Shown here: piece by piece, positions 42,233 through 55,215 of the stretch
How the letters are laid out: every line of letters starts with the position of its first letter
How positions within the stretch are numbered: position 1 is the stretch's first letter
From: Lantana camara
Taxonomy: Eukaryota; Streptophyta; Magnoliopsida; Lamiales; Verbenaceae
Direction of reading: 5' to 3'
Length of the DNA stretch: 64,000 nt
NCBI GenBank assembly: GCA_037501455.1
Contig: CM074862.1
Span: forward strand, 83,444,001 to 83,508,000
Notes under the pieces: model-generated
Database searches by the model: none
What the model was told of the DNA's origin: nothing
Seen by the model: only the letters and a program-made list of their open reading frames with translations
Position numbers and translations under genes: made by a program

Positions 42233-43596
42233 GCGAGGGGGCTAATGCACACCCACAACCTATACATATGTAGAGCAAAGCACGTAAAAGATAAAGGTTA
42301 TGAACCGGGAATAGGTTTTGCATACCAAAACATTTCATTAAACAATTACATATCTTATACATATACATTTCATAAGACTTTATTCCCGTTTCATAATCCA
42401 AACATTATATTAGCTCGGCGAGTACGAGCATTCACTGTTACTCCTCATTACATTATAAAAACAAATCACATTCAATCCTCGAACTCTGGTGATGGAAGGG
42501 CCGGCCGACCCTTAGCCATCTATTACATTATACATTCCTCGAGGGGTAGCTAACCTACACGAGTCCTCCTCGATTTTCACACCGAAGGCATCAAGAGCAC
42601 CACGCCTTCCCAAACTCCCGGGGTCGGGCGTAATACCTCAGAGTGAAACTACGCCCAGACTTATCTCGACGGCCCTCTAACGTACCGAATGTCCCAACCC
42701 GTAGTCTCCATGGATCCAACATTTCCTTTCATTACCATTTCAAATCATTCTCACTCAAATCGAACCATTTACATTACATTCAAAGGCATTAAACTTTCAT
42801 TAAAACATAACCTCATATATGCTCGTAGATATAGCCCTTTCGAAAGCCAAAACTTGATCACAAGATCATAAACATATCATATATCACACAAATTTAACTA
42901 TATATATAATATATAGTCGCATGCCGGCTAGAAAACGAGCATTTAAGGGTCATAGGTCACTTAACTAAAAGAAAAGATCCTAAACCTCATCTTGGAACAA
43001 AAGAGTGTTGTAGGGCAAGAAAACGACCCTGAACAACCTCAAACTTCGGGCACGGCTCCTCCCGGAAGTACCCCCTATGACAAACAAATGCAATAATAAA
43101 GACTTAGACTCAATTATGTACCATATAGACGCACGGCGATGCAAGTGAAGAAAATGAATGCACGAAAATAGCACAATGTAACACTGAAACGTTCACACAT
43201 TAAATTCCACGTTTACACATCTTATTTCATAACATAAAATCCATAAACATACTTTGACATGCTATATAATAAGTATTTAATAACTTAGGAGAAAGTTAAA
43301 GGTGAAACAAATCCATTAAAAGGCACAAGGAAAGAAACAAATGCAAGAAACGACTCAAAGGTACCACTTAAACGTCTATGCACATTAGTCACGTTTTCAC
43401 CTCATAAATCATGCCATAAAATCCATAAAATTAGCTAAACATATCATATAATCATCAATTAATATCATAAGATAAGATTAGAGGCAAAATAAATCATATA
43501 AAACATCAAACAAACGCATGAAAGATCAATACAAGCATGTATGGAGTTGCTATGTATGGGTACATCGTGGCCAAACCTAACACCCAAACCATGGTG

Positions 43597-43735
43597 CGAA
43601 CGGCCGTTCTTCATCATCTTCTTCTTATTCTTCTTATTTCCTGAACGGTAGTTCAGGCATGGCCAACATTTTTGTCTTCATGAATGGCCATTCGGCCAAA
43701 CCTTATACCCAAACCGAACGGCCGTTTGCCCGCTG
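43597..43735 (-). repeat. Four palindromes in LTR D
   Basis: Sense units AAACGGCCGTTCGG, GAATGGCCATTC, CTGAACTACCGTTCAG and GAACGGCCGTTC lie 450-590 nt after the candidate donor. Two share the GAACGGCCGTTC core of LTR C, although the LTRs are otherwise very different. Confidence 0.8.
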
Positions 43736-44218
43736 CGGCAGCAGTTTGTGAGCTCGAATTGGACCTGTTCTCCCCTGTTTCTCTCCCCAAAATTTGCAAC
43801 AAATTTGGCAATATATTAAGGCATGTAAAGGTAAGAAAAACGCTGCAATCCAAGCTCAAATACTTCACAAAATCGAACCATAAGTAGGCACAAAGTGAGA
43901 GCAACAAAATGAAGTCATATCTTGCATATTCAAGCTTTAAAGCTTCAAAGCATTAATGGCAACTTCATAAAGACTCAACCACCATCAAATACAAGACCAT
44001 ATAATCATAAATGGAGCTCATGTAAACATATATAACATCAAATTAAGAAATAGCACAAAGCAAGGCATATGATTTCACAGAAATGCATATCTCATACATC
44101 ATATCTCCACCAATTCATGCTCAAAATCTGAAATCTATGGATCAAAAGAAGCACCAAGATATGGAGAAAACAAATATATACTTACCTCTTGAATTGGATA
44201 AAGTTTGGTGAAGATTTG

Positions 44219-47200
44219 ATCATGCCGAGAGGGTTCCACACGTGTGAATCACACGTGTGGGTCACGTGAGTGACACGTGTCCTTAGGGACACGTGTGTTA
44301 CACGTGCATATATATGTATATGTGTTAAATAATTAATGTGTTAATTATTTAATAGACTTTGGTTTAATTTTGAATTAAAAGGAAAGTATTATTTTGGAGA
44401 AAAAATAATCTATTTAATTAATTACGAATTAATTACTTAGACAAATAAGTTATTTATTTATTAATAAATAAAGAATAAAATTATCCAAAAGGGTTTTGGA
44501 TTTTTTAGCTCTCTTAAAAGTTGATATGAATTAGAATTCAAAAGTCAACGTTTGGAATTACTTGATGATCAAATAATAAGAGAGAGAGGGACCACATCCT
44601 TAGTCCATGAGGACTAGGTTCGGCCGCCCCTCCCTTTCCTATGAGCTCCCCTTAGAGAATGATTGAATTCTTTTGGTTCATGTGTTGAACACCATCCTTT
44701 CTCCAAGATAAAATAAACCCTAGGTTAAGCCTAAACACTAACTAGAGAACTAGCATCCTTACTAGTTAGATTGTAGTCAAGTTGGTGGACTATCTCTAGA
44801 GAGTTTCAAGTTAGAAGTTTGTAAAGATTCGAGCTTTCCCAAGGAGAGGGAATCAAGCCGCGAGAAGAGCGTTCTTGGGTGGCTTGAAACGCTTCAAGAA
44901 AGATTATTGAAAAGTAAGTTTCTAATCTCTACGAATTCGGATTCACGATTGCGAGTTTCGATCCTTTTGTTGGAATTTTTTTTTAATTTTCGCTGCTTTC
45001 TGATTCTTGTTTTCCAACAAGTGGTATCAGAGCCACCTTGTTAATCGTGTTTCTGATTCGTCTCAATTATTCTGAATTTGGTAGAAATTCTTAGGCTTGA
45101 TACAATTGAGTATTTATAACTGTTTTAGAAAACCTGAATTACGAAACTGTATTTTTCCCTGAAAGTTTCTAAAAAACGTTTTGCAAAAATTGTTTTAAAC
45201 TGTTTTAGATTTGAAACTGTATAAACTGTTTTTGGATTTCTTGGATTGGTTTTGCTTTTGAACGAAAAAACGAAATGAAAGGCCTGGATTACGAACACGC
45301 GAAACCCTGCGCGCGAAGGCGTCGCGCGTGCGGGCTTCGCCCGCCACCGCCCAGTCCCTCCCGCAACAGCGCGGGAGGCCTAGGCGCGCCCGCCCAGCAA
45401 CGCCGGCAAATGGCCGGAAGGGCCGCACGCAGCAGAGCGCGCACTCGCGCGGCCTTGGCCGGGCGCTGTGCGAACCCGTGCGCGCCTGCAACACGCACGA
45501 CCCTCTTCGTGTTCAGGCCCCGTTTTTCTCGTAATCCGTTTTCGTAATTCGTGCAATCCAGTCCTGATTTTAATTTTAAATTTAATTTAATTTTTATTGT
45601 GAAAAATTATTTTATTAATATTTATTTTAATTTTCAACAAAACTTAAAATTGGGATTTTTGGGAAATAGAAACGGTTTATAATTTTTGGGAAACTACATC
45701 TTTGATAAAATTGTTAATTTTCAGAAATTAATTGGAATTTTATTTATTTTAATAATTTGGGAATTATTGAAAACTTTTATGAATAAGACTCGCATCAAGT
45801 CATGTTTTAAGTCATTAGGACTTGAAACGGGAATTTTAATTTATTGGCTAAATTTAAATTCTCGCAAGTTGCATGTTAGGTGATCATGGGTTTAGACTTA
45901 TGTATGGTTTTAATTTATGCACATGGATGGTTTAAATTGGGGTTGGAGCCTTATAGTTGCGTTTTTCAATTGAGGTTGTAGCCTCACTTATGTGCGTACT
46001 GTTATGTGATTTATTATGTGGCTTTCCATATTACTGTTTTTTAGGCCGGGGTATGCCCCGTTTATTTGTCTAAGGCCAACATGAAGATTGAGCCTTATTA
46101 CTTTTCAGTACTTTTTCATTTTTTGAGAGTAGAATAGGTGGTGAGGTTTTATTTTCATTTTGGAGACAATGCACACATGGAGTAAGATGGACCACATTCA
46201 AGTAACAAGGAGGCCATAAGTGAAGACTCCTCAAAATGTTAGGGAGGGGAATCTCAATTGTAAAAGGTAATAGAGATAGGGCTCGTATTTTGTTACCGCT
46301 TTCCCTTATGTGATTTAAACTGTTTATGTGGTATTTATGTTAGAACTTGTGATTGTGGAGTGGCTCCCACATATCACGCATAAGATAGGTAGAAGCCATG
46401 ATCATCTCATGTTAGTATCATGCTAGGACATGTTATCTGTTTATGTGCTTGTTTGAAATGTATTTAAATTGTACTTGCATTAATCAAGACTAATAAAATT
46501 GGATAACATATATTTTGGTGAGGTCGAACCGGACAACTCTCCAGTTGATTCGAAAATTCCCATTAAATATTAAGCTAATGTCGAACAATGGGTGTTTAAT
46601 TCGAGATGCAAATTTTGAATTAAATTCCTAGCATTCCATCAATAGATTTTAAGTTTAGTAAGTGAAACTAGTTATTGTCCATGAGTCGTGGGATAGCTAG
46701 TGGAGCTTATTAGTTCTTAGTTACCTCATTGATCATTTTAAAATGATCAATATTTCATGATCAATTTTGGCAAGGGCGATGACCGCGAGTCGTGGGTCGT
46801 TCGAACTAAGTTTTGATCATGATCTTATGATTGATGAGAGTTTTAAAGGTGTTAGAATTGGTAAGTTGTACCTACCTAGGGTTTTACTTAGAATGTCCGC
46901 GAGTCGTGGGTTCAAGGTAAAATGCCTAGGATCTTAGTACCCATTGGGAAACGTGTTCCTCTTAGATCTTTGGGAATTATAGATCTCTGAAAAACAGTGG
47001 GAGCTACATTAGATTGAAGACCTTATCTTTTGTATATCGTTATAATTCAGCATGCTCACTAGTTCTCTGTTTTACCATTTAGGTCGTAGATTCTGTGATT
47101 CTCTACGTGTTTTGAAATGGCAACCAAAAACCCTCTTGTATCGATCCTCGAGTCAAACAAGTTGACTGGTCCCAACTATTCTGATTGGCTGAGGAATCTG

Positions 47201-48482
47201 AAAATCATTTTAGATTCTGAGAAGAGAACTTATGTTCTCTTTGAAGGGGAGCCCAGTCCCGAAGGGGAAGCTCCCCCTCGGGCCGAGTGGGATGCGATCC
47301 AGAAGTGAAAGGATGATAATCTCCAAGCCCGTTGCCTTATGTTGGCTAACATGTCTTCGGACTTGCAAAGGCAACATGAGACCATGGAATTTGCTTGGGA
47401 GATTTACGACCACTTAGAGCAACTTCACCGCCCTCATGAACGTGTTACAAGGTTTAAGACTTCAAAGGAATTGTTCCACTTGAGAATGAGGGAAGGTTCA
47501 AGTGTCCATGAATATGGACTCAAGTTTCTCACCCTTACTGAGAAACTTGCTTCCATGGACATGCCACTGAAAGATGAGCTTTCAGTGGACTTGTTGTTAG
47601 CCTCGCTCCCACCATCATTCAACCCATTTGTCCTTAACTTCAATATGAATCATGCTGGTGCTACTGTAGCTGAGCTGATTAGTCAGCTTGTGACTGCTGA
47701 AAGGACGATCAAGAAGGATAATAAGGTTCTGATGGTGAATGCTCCATCTTCCTCTTCTGGGCCTTCTAAAGGTAAGGGCAAGAAAGCCCAAAAGAAGAAG
47801 AAGAAACCCCTTAGGCACACTGGTGGCATTTCGAAGGGGAAGGCCCAAAAGCAGAAGCGTGATCAGAAAGGGGATGCTTGCTTCCATTGTGGAAAAGCGG
47901 GACATTGGAGGAGAAACTGCCCAGAGTACAAGGCTACTCTAAAGAAAGGTATGTTTCTCGTTGAAATAAATCTTTCTCTTAATTCTAGTTCTTGGGTACT
48001 TGATAACGGTTGTGGAGCTCATATCTATAATGATGTACAGATGCTAAATGAAGTCCAACAACTCAGAGAAGAAGAATGTGTCTTGAAGATCGGCGATGGC
48101 TCAAATGTTGAAGCTCGAGCTTTAGGCACAGTTAGATTAGATTTAGGTAGTTTTGAGTTAGTTTTAAATAAAGTTGTTTATGTACCGAGCATTATTCGTA
48201 ATATAATTTCAGTTCCAACTTGAGATTGTGAAGGTTATGAAACTTATATTAAGAATGGTAAATACTTTATCAAACGGAACAACTCTTCCGTTCACATCGG
48301 TACTCTAAGTAATGGACTTTATCTAACTCAGAATATCAACGAGAAACGAAACATAAGAGAGATGACAAAGTTTCAGCTCCCTTATGGCACGCTAGATTAG
48401 GACACATTTCCAAGAACAGAATTAGCAAGATAAACACTTTAGGATCATTCTTTGAAAATGATCTCAAAGAGTTCACTTCTTT
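44219..48482 (+). mobile_element. Angela-like copia fragment, truncated at both ends
   Basis: Collinear with 24389-28725 of the complete element: about 800 bp of LTR (to 45019), PBS at 45022-45033, leader and gag-protease. Similarity stops within the pre-integrase region at about 48482, where unrelated Ty3-type sequence begins. The leader lacks about 80-90 bp, including one 16-bp motif, near 46835. Confidence 0.9.
47117..48482 (+). pseudogene. gag-protease remnant of the Angela fragment
   Basis: Starts MATKNPLVSILESNKLTG. An in-frame TGA at 47306 replaces the Trp codon present in the sister copy. Downstream, gag is open for about 290 codons with CFHCGKAGHWRRNCPEY. The protease motif reads LDNGCGAHI: the catalytic D-T-G is altered to D-N-G, unlike the intact copy. 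A further stop follows at about 48221. It ends at the chimeric junction. Confidence 0.88.
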
Positions 48483-49391
48483 GATATTGAGAAATTTGTT
48501 TGTGAAGAAGTTGAGGAGGTAGTTAAGATTGAAAAGGTGAGCATAGAAGAGAAGGAGGAAGAATTCCCTTCAGAGCCAAAGGTGAATGTGGCAACTGAGT
48601 CATATGTGCCACCGATTTCTTCTCCCCAGCTATTTCAGAACCATGAGTTAGAGAAAGGATTTGTCCCAAGAAAAGGGAAGTCTAAAGACTTCACCACTGT
48701 TGCACTTACTGAGGAATGCAGTGCCATTATTCAGCAGAAGTTTTCCCCGAAGCTTAAAGGTTCAGAGAGTTTTTCAATTCCTCTAACTATTGGTTCTTTG
48801 CAATTTCATTATGTTTTATGTGATTTAGGAGCTAGTGTGAGTTTATTCCCTTTATCTACTTGCAGGAAGTTAGGAGTAAAGGAGCTCAAACCAACTAATA
48901 TGGCACTCCAACTAGCTGACAGATTAGCGAAATATCCTACAGGAATTCTTGAGGATGTGTTGGTAAAAGTTGGGAAATTCTACATTCCGACTGATTTTGT
49001 AGTTCTTGATGTTGAGAGCGATGATAGGATGCTATTGATCCTTGGAAGACCGTTTCTAGCCACGGTAGGAGCAGATATTGATGTTCAAAATGGACGCCTC
49101 ACGTTCAAAATAGGAGATGAAAGCTTAGAGTTTAGGAATTTTGGTTCCATACCACCACCACCGATTCCGGATAAATGTTGCATGATCAAGGTGATAAGTG
49201 AGACCTCGAACGGAGTGGTATTATTTTTGGAGAAAAGGGATGCAGTTGATTGGGTAGGAGAACCGAAGTCCCGAACTTCAAGAGGAGAGGATGTTTTGAA
49301 ATTAAACACTTGGAGCTCAAGCCCCGGTGTTGTTAGTAGTAAGAACGAGGTCACTCCATTGACTCGCGCTTGGGGATTGCTAATCCCTAAT
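48483..49391 (+). pseudogene. Ty3-type (Athila/Tat-like) gag-protease segment
   Basis: An open frame encodes a retropepsin-like domain: FHYVLCDLGASVSLFPLS (active site D-L-G-A), ALQLADRLAKYPTGILEDVL, FYIPTDFVVLDVE and LLILGRPFLATVGADIDVQ. This pattern is typical of Athila/Tat/Ogre Ty3 elements and is unlike copia protease. It is joined in the same orientation to the copia fragment and interrupted at 49392 by LTR A. No RT follows. Confidence 0.85.
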
Positions 49392-49424
49392 TGTGACACC
49401 CTAGACGGAGGGCCCCACATCCCC

Positions 49425-49486
49425 CGCACTATGAGCCCAGTCCACCCATGAAACGGAAAGTCCATACATGAACCAAGCTCATAGCG
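49425..49486 (-). promoter_or_regulatory. Terminal RNA hairpin of LTR A (3' copy)
   Basis: Sense CGCTATGAGCTTGGTTCATG pairs with the segment ending GGACTGGGCTCATAGTGCG: 16 continuous pairs after the GT bulge, with all non-Watson-Crick pairs in this stretch G.U. It also occurs at 61198-61259 and 59533-59594; in the last, a sense A-to-G change again gives a G.U pair. Confidence 0.75.
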
Positions 49487-49912
49487 AACGGAGACAGAAA
49501 TAAAAACAAACAACCCTGTGCTAGGCGGGACTAGACCCTACCAAGAAATCAACAGGAACAGAGCAGCAGGAATAAGGCAGTCATGTATTCACAACCAATA
49601 CATAATAACAATACAACTAGGAAAGTAAAACGGGTTCAACTAAAGAAAATACAACCTCGCCTAACCTGTCCCCAATTCAATACATATGACAACATAAATA
49701 CGGGTTCCACTAGTGGCCCTAGAAACCTGTCCCGAATTCAATAAAGCAAAAGTAGAATACATTGGCCGACAAGGCCTAAAATAAAACAGGAAATGTGAAT
49801 GCGGTACAATGTAGTGCGAGCTAGACCAAGACTCGAACAAGAACCTCAAAAGACTCCCGCCTAAAGACCACAGAACCTGCAAGACAAGACTAAAAACAGT
49901 GAGAGGGAGGGG

Positions 49913-49928
49913 TCAGCCAACTGACTGA
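49913..49928 (-). promoter_or_regulatory. Branch-point hairpin of LTR A
   Basis: Sense TCAGTC-AGTT-GGCTGA. The fifth pair is U.G, so the six-pair stem is kept in RNA. CTGAC follows with its A 36 nt before the acceptor. The 5' LTR copy (61686-61701) has CTGAT instead. Confidence 0.55.
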
Positions 49929-51554
49929 GTGAAGGGGGTACACAAGCATATATATATAGACAGGTGATCAGGCAGGCATAATTCCACTGTACATTATTAG
50001 TTATTAAAACAGGAGACAAAAATCAGAAGTAAATCAATACGTACGGGTGGAATTATGTTCAAGCATGCAGGTCAGATAAACGGGATATAATATGCATGTG
50101 TCGATATTCGTACGCCCTCTGTTGAAGCCTATTTTACCTTACCGATCCACGAACTCAGGTGCTGAACAGGGACTGGAGGACTACCGGAGGTTACGGATAT
50201 CTGTGTTTAACATTTTAGGGGGACCCGGCGAGAACAGGTATTTATTCCACCCTGGACTCCACTTTTCACTTATTAAATGACAGGTACAGTCAGGTAATCA
50301 GGAAACAAGCAGGAAACAGGATTTATAATTAATTATCAGGCGGGAAAACAAGTACAAATTAATCCCCTTTCTCCGGGTTCAATGTGGCCGGTAGTTAACC
50401 TCCACATCCGCGCATCAGGGTGATCTTCGAGTTCATGACTCCCTCGGAGCGGAGCCCCATCTCCCACCAAACCTCCTGGTGGGTATCCGGGTAGTCCAAT
50501 AGGAAGGGACTTGTGCAAGAGGTCACCATCGGCCCGATACCTCCCCGGATCACTCAATACACAAGCCCCTGGGCCCCAGGAACAGGAACAGGATCCACAC
50601 CGGCTAACCCAGCGCTAGGAGAGCCTGGGGCAATCAATATCTCGCAAAACAGGCTCAGGGTTAACACTTACACAAGTTATAAAGCATTTTCGGTACCCAG
50701 CCGGTATAAAAGATATGGTTAACTTGAATATGAAAACCATTTGGCATAATTTTAATTCATGCAAGGTTATAGGTCATTTATAAAGAAAACCCTCACCTCC
50801 ATGTGTAAGAAAGACCCAGAGAGAGAGACCACGAACCCCAAACATCTCCACCGAGGAGATCACTGAATAAGAAAGAGATACAGTGTACTTGTGAGACACG
50901 ACTCAAAATGGAACCAAGTAGGACTCACGGCAAGAATGTTTATGAAGTGATAAAACTTGTCATGACGTGTTTCAATATGAAATAAAGCATAGGAATTTCA
51001 TGGAATGGTGTGATCGTGTTCATATGCTCAAGTACTCAGGCGAATTCAATTCATATATAAAGCACGAGTTCACACAATCAAGTTTAGGCAAGTAAAGACC
51101 AATGAGTGCCACATAAGAGCATAAATACCAATTAAGTAAGCATATAATTCATATAAGTCACATACGGGAGCCAAAGGGGTGAAAGGAATGCAAGAAGAAC
51201 GGTATTGGCGAAATTTAGGAAAAGCTGACAGTTTTCGGGGATGCACAAGCTGTAGTAAAACTGGAATATCTTGAGTTTGAGGAAAGGGAATTGAGTTTTG
51301 TTTCTTGGGAATGAAACTAGACACATAGACCTTAAAATGATATATGACACGAAATGTGGTTCAAAGCGAGGAGAAAATGGCGTAAGCTTAAAGTTGGGTG
51401 AAAGCAGATTGTCGGTAAAGTGGCGACACCAAAAAGAATTGATAATATCTCCCAAATGGGAAATGATATTGAGGTTATTCCAATTGGAGGTTGTTATAGA
51501 CTTCAAAAGGTTTCCACTGGTTCAAAAATCAGGTTAATCCGAGTTCGGATGAGG

Positions 51555-51690
51555 GAGTAACTGGCCGGGTAAAAACAAGGTAGAAATTTACCCGGCCGGG
51601 GAGAGCAGGTGCAGAAACCCTTCTATAACAAACTACCCGCCCGGGTACTTTTGTGGGAAAAAACTACCAGCCCGGGTAGTCCTCCAGAAC
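51555..51690 (-). repeat. Four palindromes in LTR A
   Basis: Sense units ACTACCCGGGCTGGTAGT, TACCCGGGCGGGTA, CCCCGGCCGGG and ACCCGGCCAGT lie 355-490 nt after the donor. The 5' LTR (63330-63425) retains three. Confidence 0.8.
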
Positions 51691-52680
51691 AAGAAAAACG
51701 TACCAAAATAGGGGAAGCTCGCGGGAGAGAAAAACCAAACACCCAAATCACCCCAAACCTCAACCACAAGCACCCAAAACAACCAACATCAAGCATACAA
51801 TCATAATATCTCATTTAGGCCACTTATAATCCAAAGGAACATGCTTAGATACATCAAAACCCCTTCATAAAACCCTCAAATATTCCATAACCATGAATGC
51901 ATCAAAGTTAAAGTAAAACATGTCATATATGCATGAGATTAATTCAAATTCATCACATAAACTTCAAAACATGTCATGAAATCCAAAGAAAGTGAAAGCC
52001 CTAGTCTAAACTCACATTCTTCAAATATACAAGTTTCTAACATACCTTGCAAATGGAAGAAAAAGAAGGGGAAAGGAAGAAGAGATGGTCTTGGAGTGAA
52101 TTCCTTGAAGAAAAGATGGAAGAAAGCTCAAATCTCTTGTTGTCTTGTGAATTGAAATGAAAGAGATGTCTTGCCCTTGTTCTTGGTTCTTGGAAGATGA
52201 AGATGAAATGAAGAAATGTATGTATAGGTATGTGTATATAGATATATCGATCAAGTGGGAAGAAAAAGGAAGAAATTGCACTTTGGTCCTTATGAAATTC
52301 AAGAGAATGCAATTAAGTACTCAATTTATAAAAGTTACGAATAAGTCCTTAAGAAATTATCAATTAAGTACATAAGTTATACAAAGCTTCAATTAAGAAC
52401 AAATAGGCATAGAATTCTTACACTTGAAATTAATTTAAACACTTAATCATGCTTGGGGAAATAAATACACAATTCACGTAATAAATTTTACAAAGACTAG
52501 AAAATTTAATTCATATAATTGCAGGTATTCAAGTTAAGAGAATTAAAATAACGCAATTAGGTAGAAAAAGGAATCAAATAAATCCTAAATCTAAAAACTC
52601 ACACGCGTGGTGTGCGTACCTGTACGGCCGAGAAATCGGGGTGTCACTGTAGCACCCCGCACGTGAGGCACCACATCCCC

Positions 52681-52741
52681 CGCACTATGGCTCAACACGA
52701 GTAACGAAATGGTGAATCCGCATCCGTATCAAACCATAGCG
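52681..52741 (-). promoter_or_regulatory. Terminal RNA hairpin of LTR B
   Basis: Sense CGCTATGGTTTGATACGG pairs with the segment ending GTGTTGAGCCATAGTGCG: 15 continuous pairs after the GT bulge, five of them G.U. Confidence 0.72.
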
Positions 52742-53102
52742 AACGGGAGACAAACAAAAATACCTCCTAAGCTAGGCGGAACTTAGACCCTGCAATAAAA
52801 CCAATCAACAAAATATAGTTCATCAGAAAACTAAAATTTCAAACACACGAACCATAAGCAGACTTGGGCTCTTCAGGCCTCTTTTAAACTCATAAACAAA
52901 TCCCAACAAAAGCAATTCAATAGTAATTATACAAAATTCAACTCCACGAACTTACAAGGTCGAATCATTCAGAAATTAAATACAAAAGGTGAATGCAGAG
53001 ACGCCTCTAACTTAACTTGACCAACTCAAACTCAACCTAACTCCGCCTAGCTCGAAACTCCAAAGCCAAACCTGCACACTAAAGTGATGGGGAGGGAGAG
53101 GG

Positions 53103-53121
53103 TCAGTCTCTAGAAGACTGA
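53103..53121 (-). promoter_or_regulatory. Branch-point hairpin of LTR B
   Basis: Sense TCAGTCT-TCTAG-AGACTGA, 7-bp stem. CTGAC follows with its A 31 nt before the acceptor. Confidence 0.6.
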
Positions 53122-54637
53122 GTGAGCAAGAGCAATATATATATATATATATAACATGCACATGCACGTCATAAATTCCGAGTAAGGTTTTATTTAAAAA
53201 TTAGTTCCCAAAAGGGCAAGAGAAAGACCAAACAATGCTCAGATTTTATGACTAAACACATTAATTCATTACGTTCATAAATCATACATAACATAAGGCT
53301 CGGCGAGTGAGCGTGCATCAACTCCAACCAAACTCCGACCGTGTACGACAAATATCAATACTTTAAGTAGGTGATCATGCAATATATCATAATACACACA
53401 AATCATATATCATGTCCTAAAATATATTCGTTTGGGCAATCCGTGTCCCGGCCTTCCCGCACGGTGCCTATCAATCATAACATAATCATAATCATAATCA
53501 TAAAATAAGTTCCAACCTTCTTCCTCCGGGTGGTGGATGGGTTAGCAAGACCCGACCACCTCATACATAGGACAATGGGGTTTCATGACTCCCCCAAGGG
53601 CACTCAGCTCCTATTCCCCGCTAAACCTCCTAGCGAGGGCCGGTATCACTGTAAATGTGGTGGGACTAGTACAAGGGATCACCGTCGGTCCTTGCCACCC
53701 CGGATAGCCACTTGCACTAAGTCCCTGGGCCCGTGCAATCATAACATACATAAATAATCTCGCCAAAACATTTGCCTCATACATAGGATACATACTATAA
53801 GAAAACATACCTTACCGTGCAACTCGGCTTATGCTATATACGTACCTCTCCGTGTCATCCTAATCCGTAGCTAGCATGAAGACACACGGTTTGGAGCATA
53901 GCCTCGTTGCAAAACCATTTTAAGCTTATATATGCCCATACGTATAATTCCAGAAGAATTTACTCAATGACTCCACGTTGTAAAGATAACGTATATCTAT
54001 ACATAAGGTTTTAGGCCAAAACTTGTCACATAAGGGTTATAGGGTTTATACGTAACTAGAACGAAAACACCCTCACCTGAAACATGACGATACAAGGATA
54101 CGAGTTACCGAGTGCCTAGTTGGTCAAGATTCTCCACCCTGGAGATAAACTGTACAAAAGACAACATGACCTGCTCGTGAGACTCGAGACTCCAATGAAC
54201 CATATAAGACACACGGCATGCAATGGACATGATATGAATGAGTAAAAGATGATATTATATCATGGAAATGTTCATGTGCACTATTAAGAAATTTAAAGCA
54301 CATAATCAAACCATTCGTTCAAACATTTCATTTAAATTCATAAATTCATATTTCATATCAATTTAATCTAAGAATTCAAATATAATCACAGCACGTACTA
54401 TTTCACGTTTAAAATTAGAAATAGAATAAATAAAACGTTCAATCAATAATCGGTAAATTAAATACGTGAAATAGTGATCAATTAAATTCTAAATTTAAAA
54501 TAAAGCAATTGATACTTAAAATATATAATAACTATATAATAAATAAATATATATATATATATATCGTATATGCAAATTAAATCACAAGGCCATGCATGCA
54601 ATTGCTATATACATATCCACGTAACCATGCATGTCAT

Positions 54638-54642
<5 letters not shown>

Positions 54643-54676
<34 letters not shown>

Positions 54677-54698
54677 CCTTCTCATGCACACCCTATAT

Positions 54699-54733
<35 letters not shown>
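54643..54733. repeat. Two AT microsatellites in LTR B
   Basis: AT runs at about 54643-54674 and 54704-54733, separated by 29 bp. Confidence 0.92.
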
Positions 54734-54736
<3 letters not shown>

Positions 54737-55083
54737 CGCACAAAACATGCATGCACAGCATACACACAAACTTCAACCATGCAAAATACTTAGTGATTAA
54801 CTTTTCTTTCATGCACACACATATGCAATCATGGAAGAACAGCTGCAGCAAATTCACTTTATCAACACAACACACACACAGTCAACCAAGAGAAAAACAG
54901 CAATGCAGCAGCAGTTTTACAGGTTTGCAAAACAAACAAACACACACACATACTGAACCAAGGAAGAACAGCAGCAACAAACTGGGCAATAGGCACACTC
55001 ACACAGCAGCAAGAAAGGAAAGAAAGGAAGGAAAAGATGAGAACAGAAGCAGCAGCAACCACGTTCTGCAGGAAACTCAAAGG

Positions 55084-55215
55084 GTGACACCCCCGTCTCA
55101 CCAAAATAGAGCAAGCCGAGACACCCCTGTGTCTCGGTACAGTGAGAATTGGACAAGCAGCACCCCCGTTCCACTCTAGAAAGGCCAAGAACGACACACC
55201 TGTGTCTCACAGCAG
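55084..55215 (-). repeat. Palindrome cluster in LTR B
   Basis: Sense units include GTGAGACGGGGGTGTCAC, CGAGACACAGGGGTGTCTCG and GTGAGACACAGGTGTGTC, 495-630 nt after the donor. The GAGACGGGG core also occurs in the interior of element A (56961-57035). Confidence 0.75.

Larger units (their letters stand above)
42176..44185 (-). promoter_or_regulatory. Candidate LTR-internal intron (LTR D)
   Basis: Sense donor-like CAAGAG|GTAAGTAT at 44186/44185 and acceptor-like GTCTTCAG|GTTTGC at 42176/42175. Confidence 0.45.
41777..44218 (-). mobile_element. Truncated LTR 'D'
   Basis: On the minus strand this LTR ends GGGGGCTACA at 41777 after the GGGGGATGTGG block, with the shared candidate intron, hairpin and palindromes. 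Its upstream part is lost at 44218, where it joins the Angela fragment through a short GATTTGA/TTGATC overlap. No duplication can be checked. Confidence 0.75.
49877..52045 (-). promoter_or_regulatory. Candidate LTR-internal intron (LTR A, 3' copy)
   Basis: Sense donor-like TTTGCAAG|GTATGTTAG at 52046/52045 and acceptor-like GTCTTGCAG|GTTCTG at 49877/49876. The same sites occur in the 5' LTR at 63790 and 61650. Confidence 0.5.
49392..52647 (-). repeat. 3' LTR of element A
   Basis: About 3.26 kb, nearly collinear with 61165-64000. It has an extra ~30 bp near 51550-51600, containing one more palindrome, compared with the 5' LTR. The last base of the full LTR is at 56727, beyond solo LTR B and its duplication. 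Confidence 0.88.
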
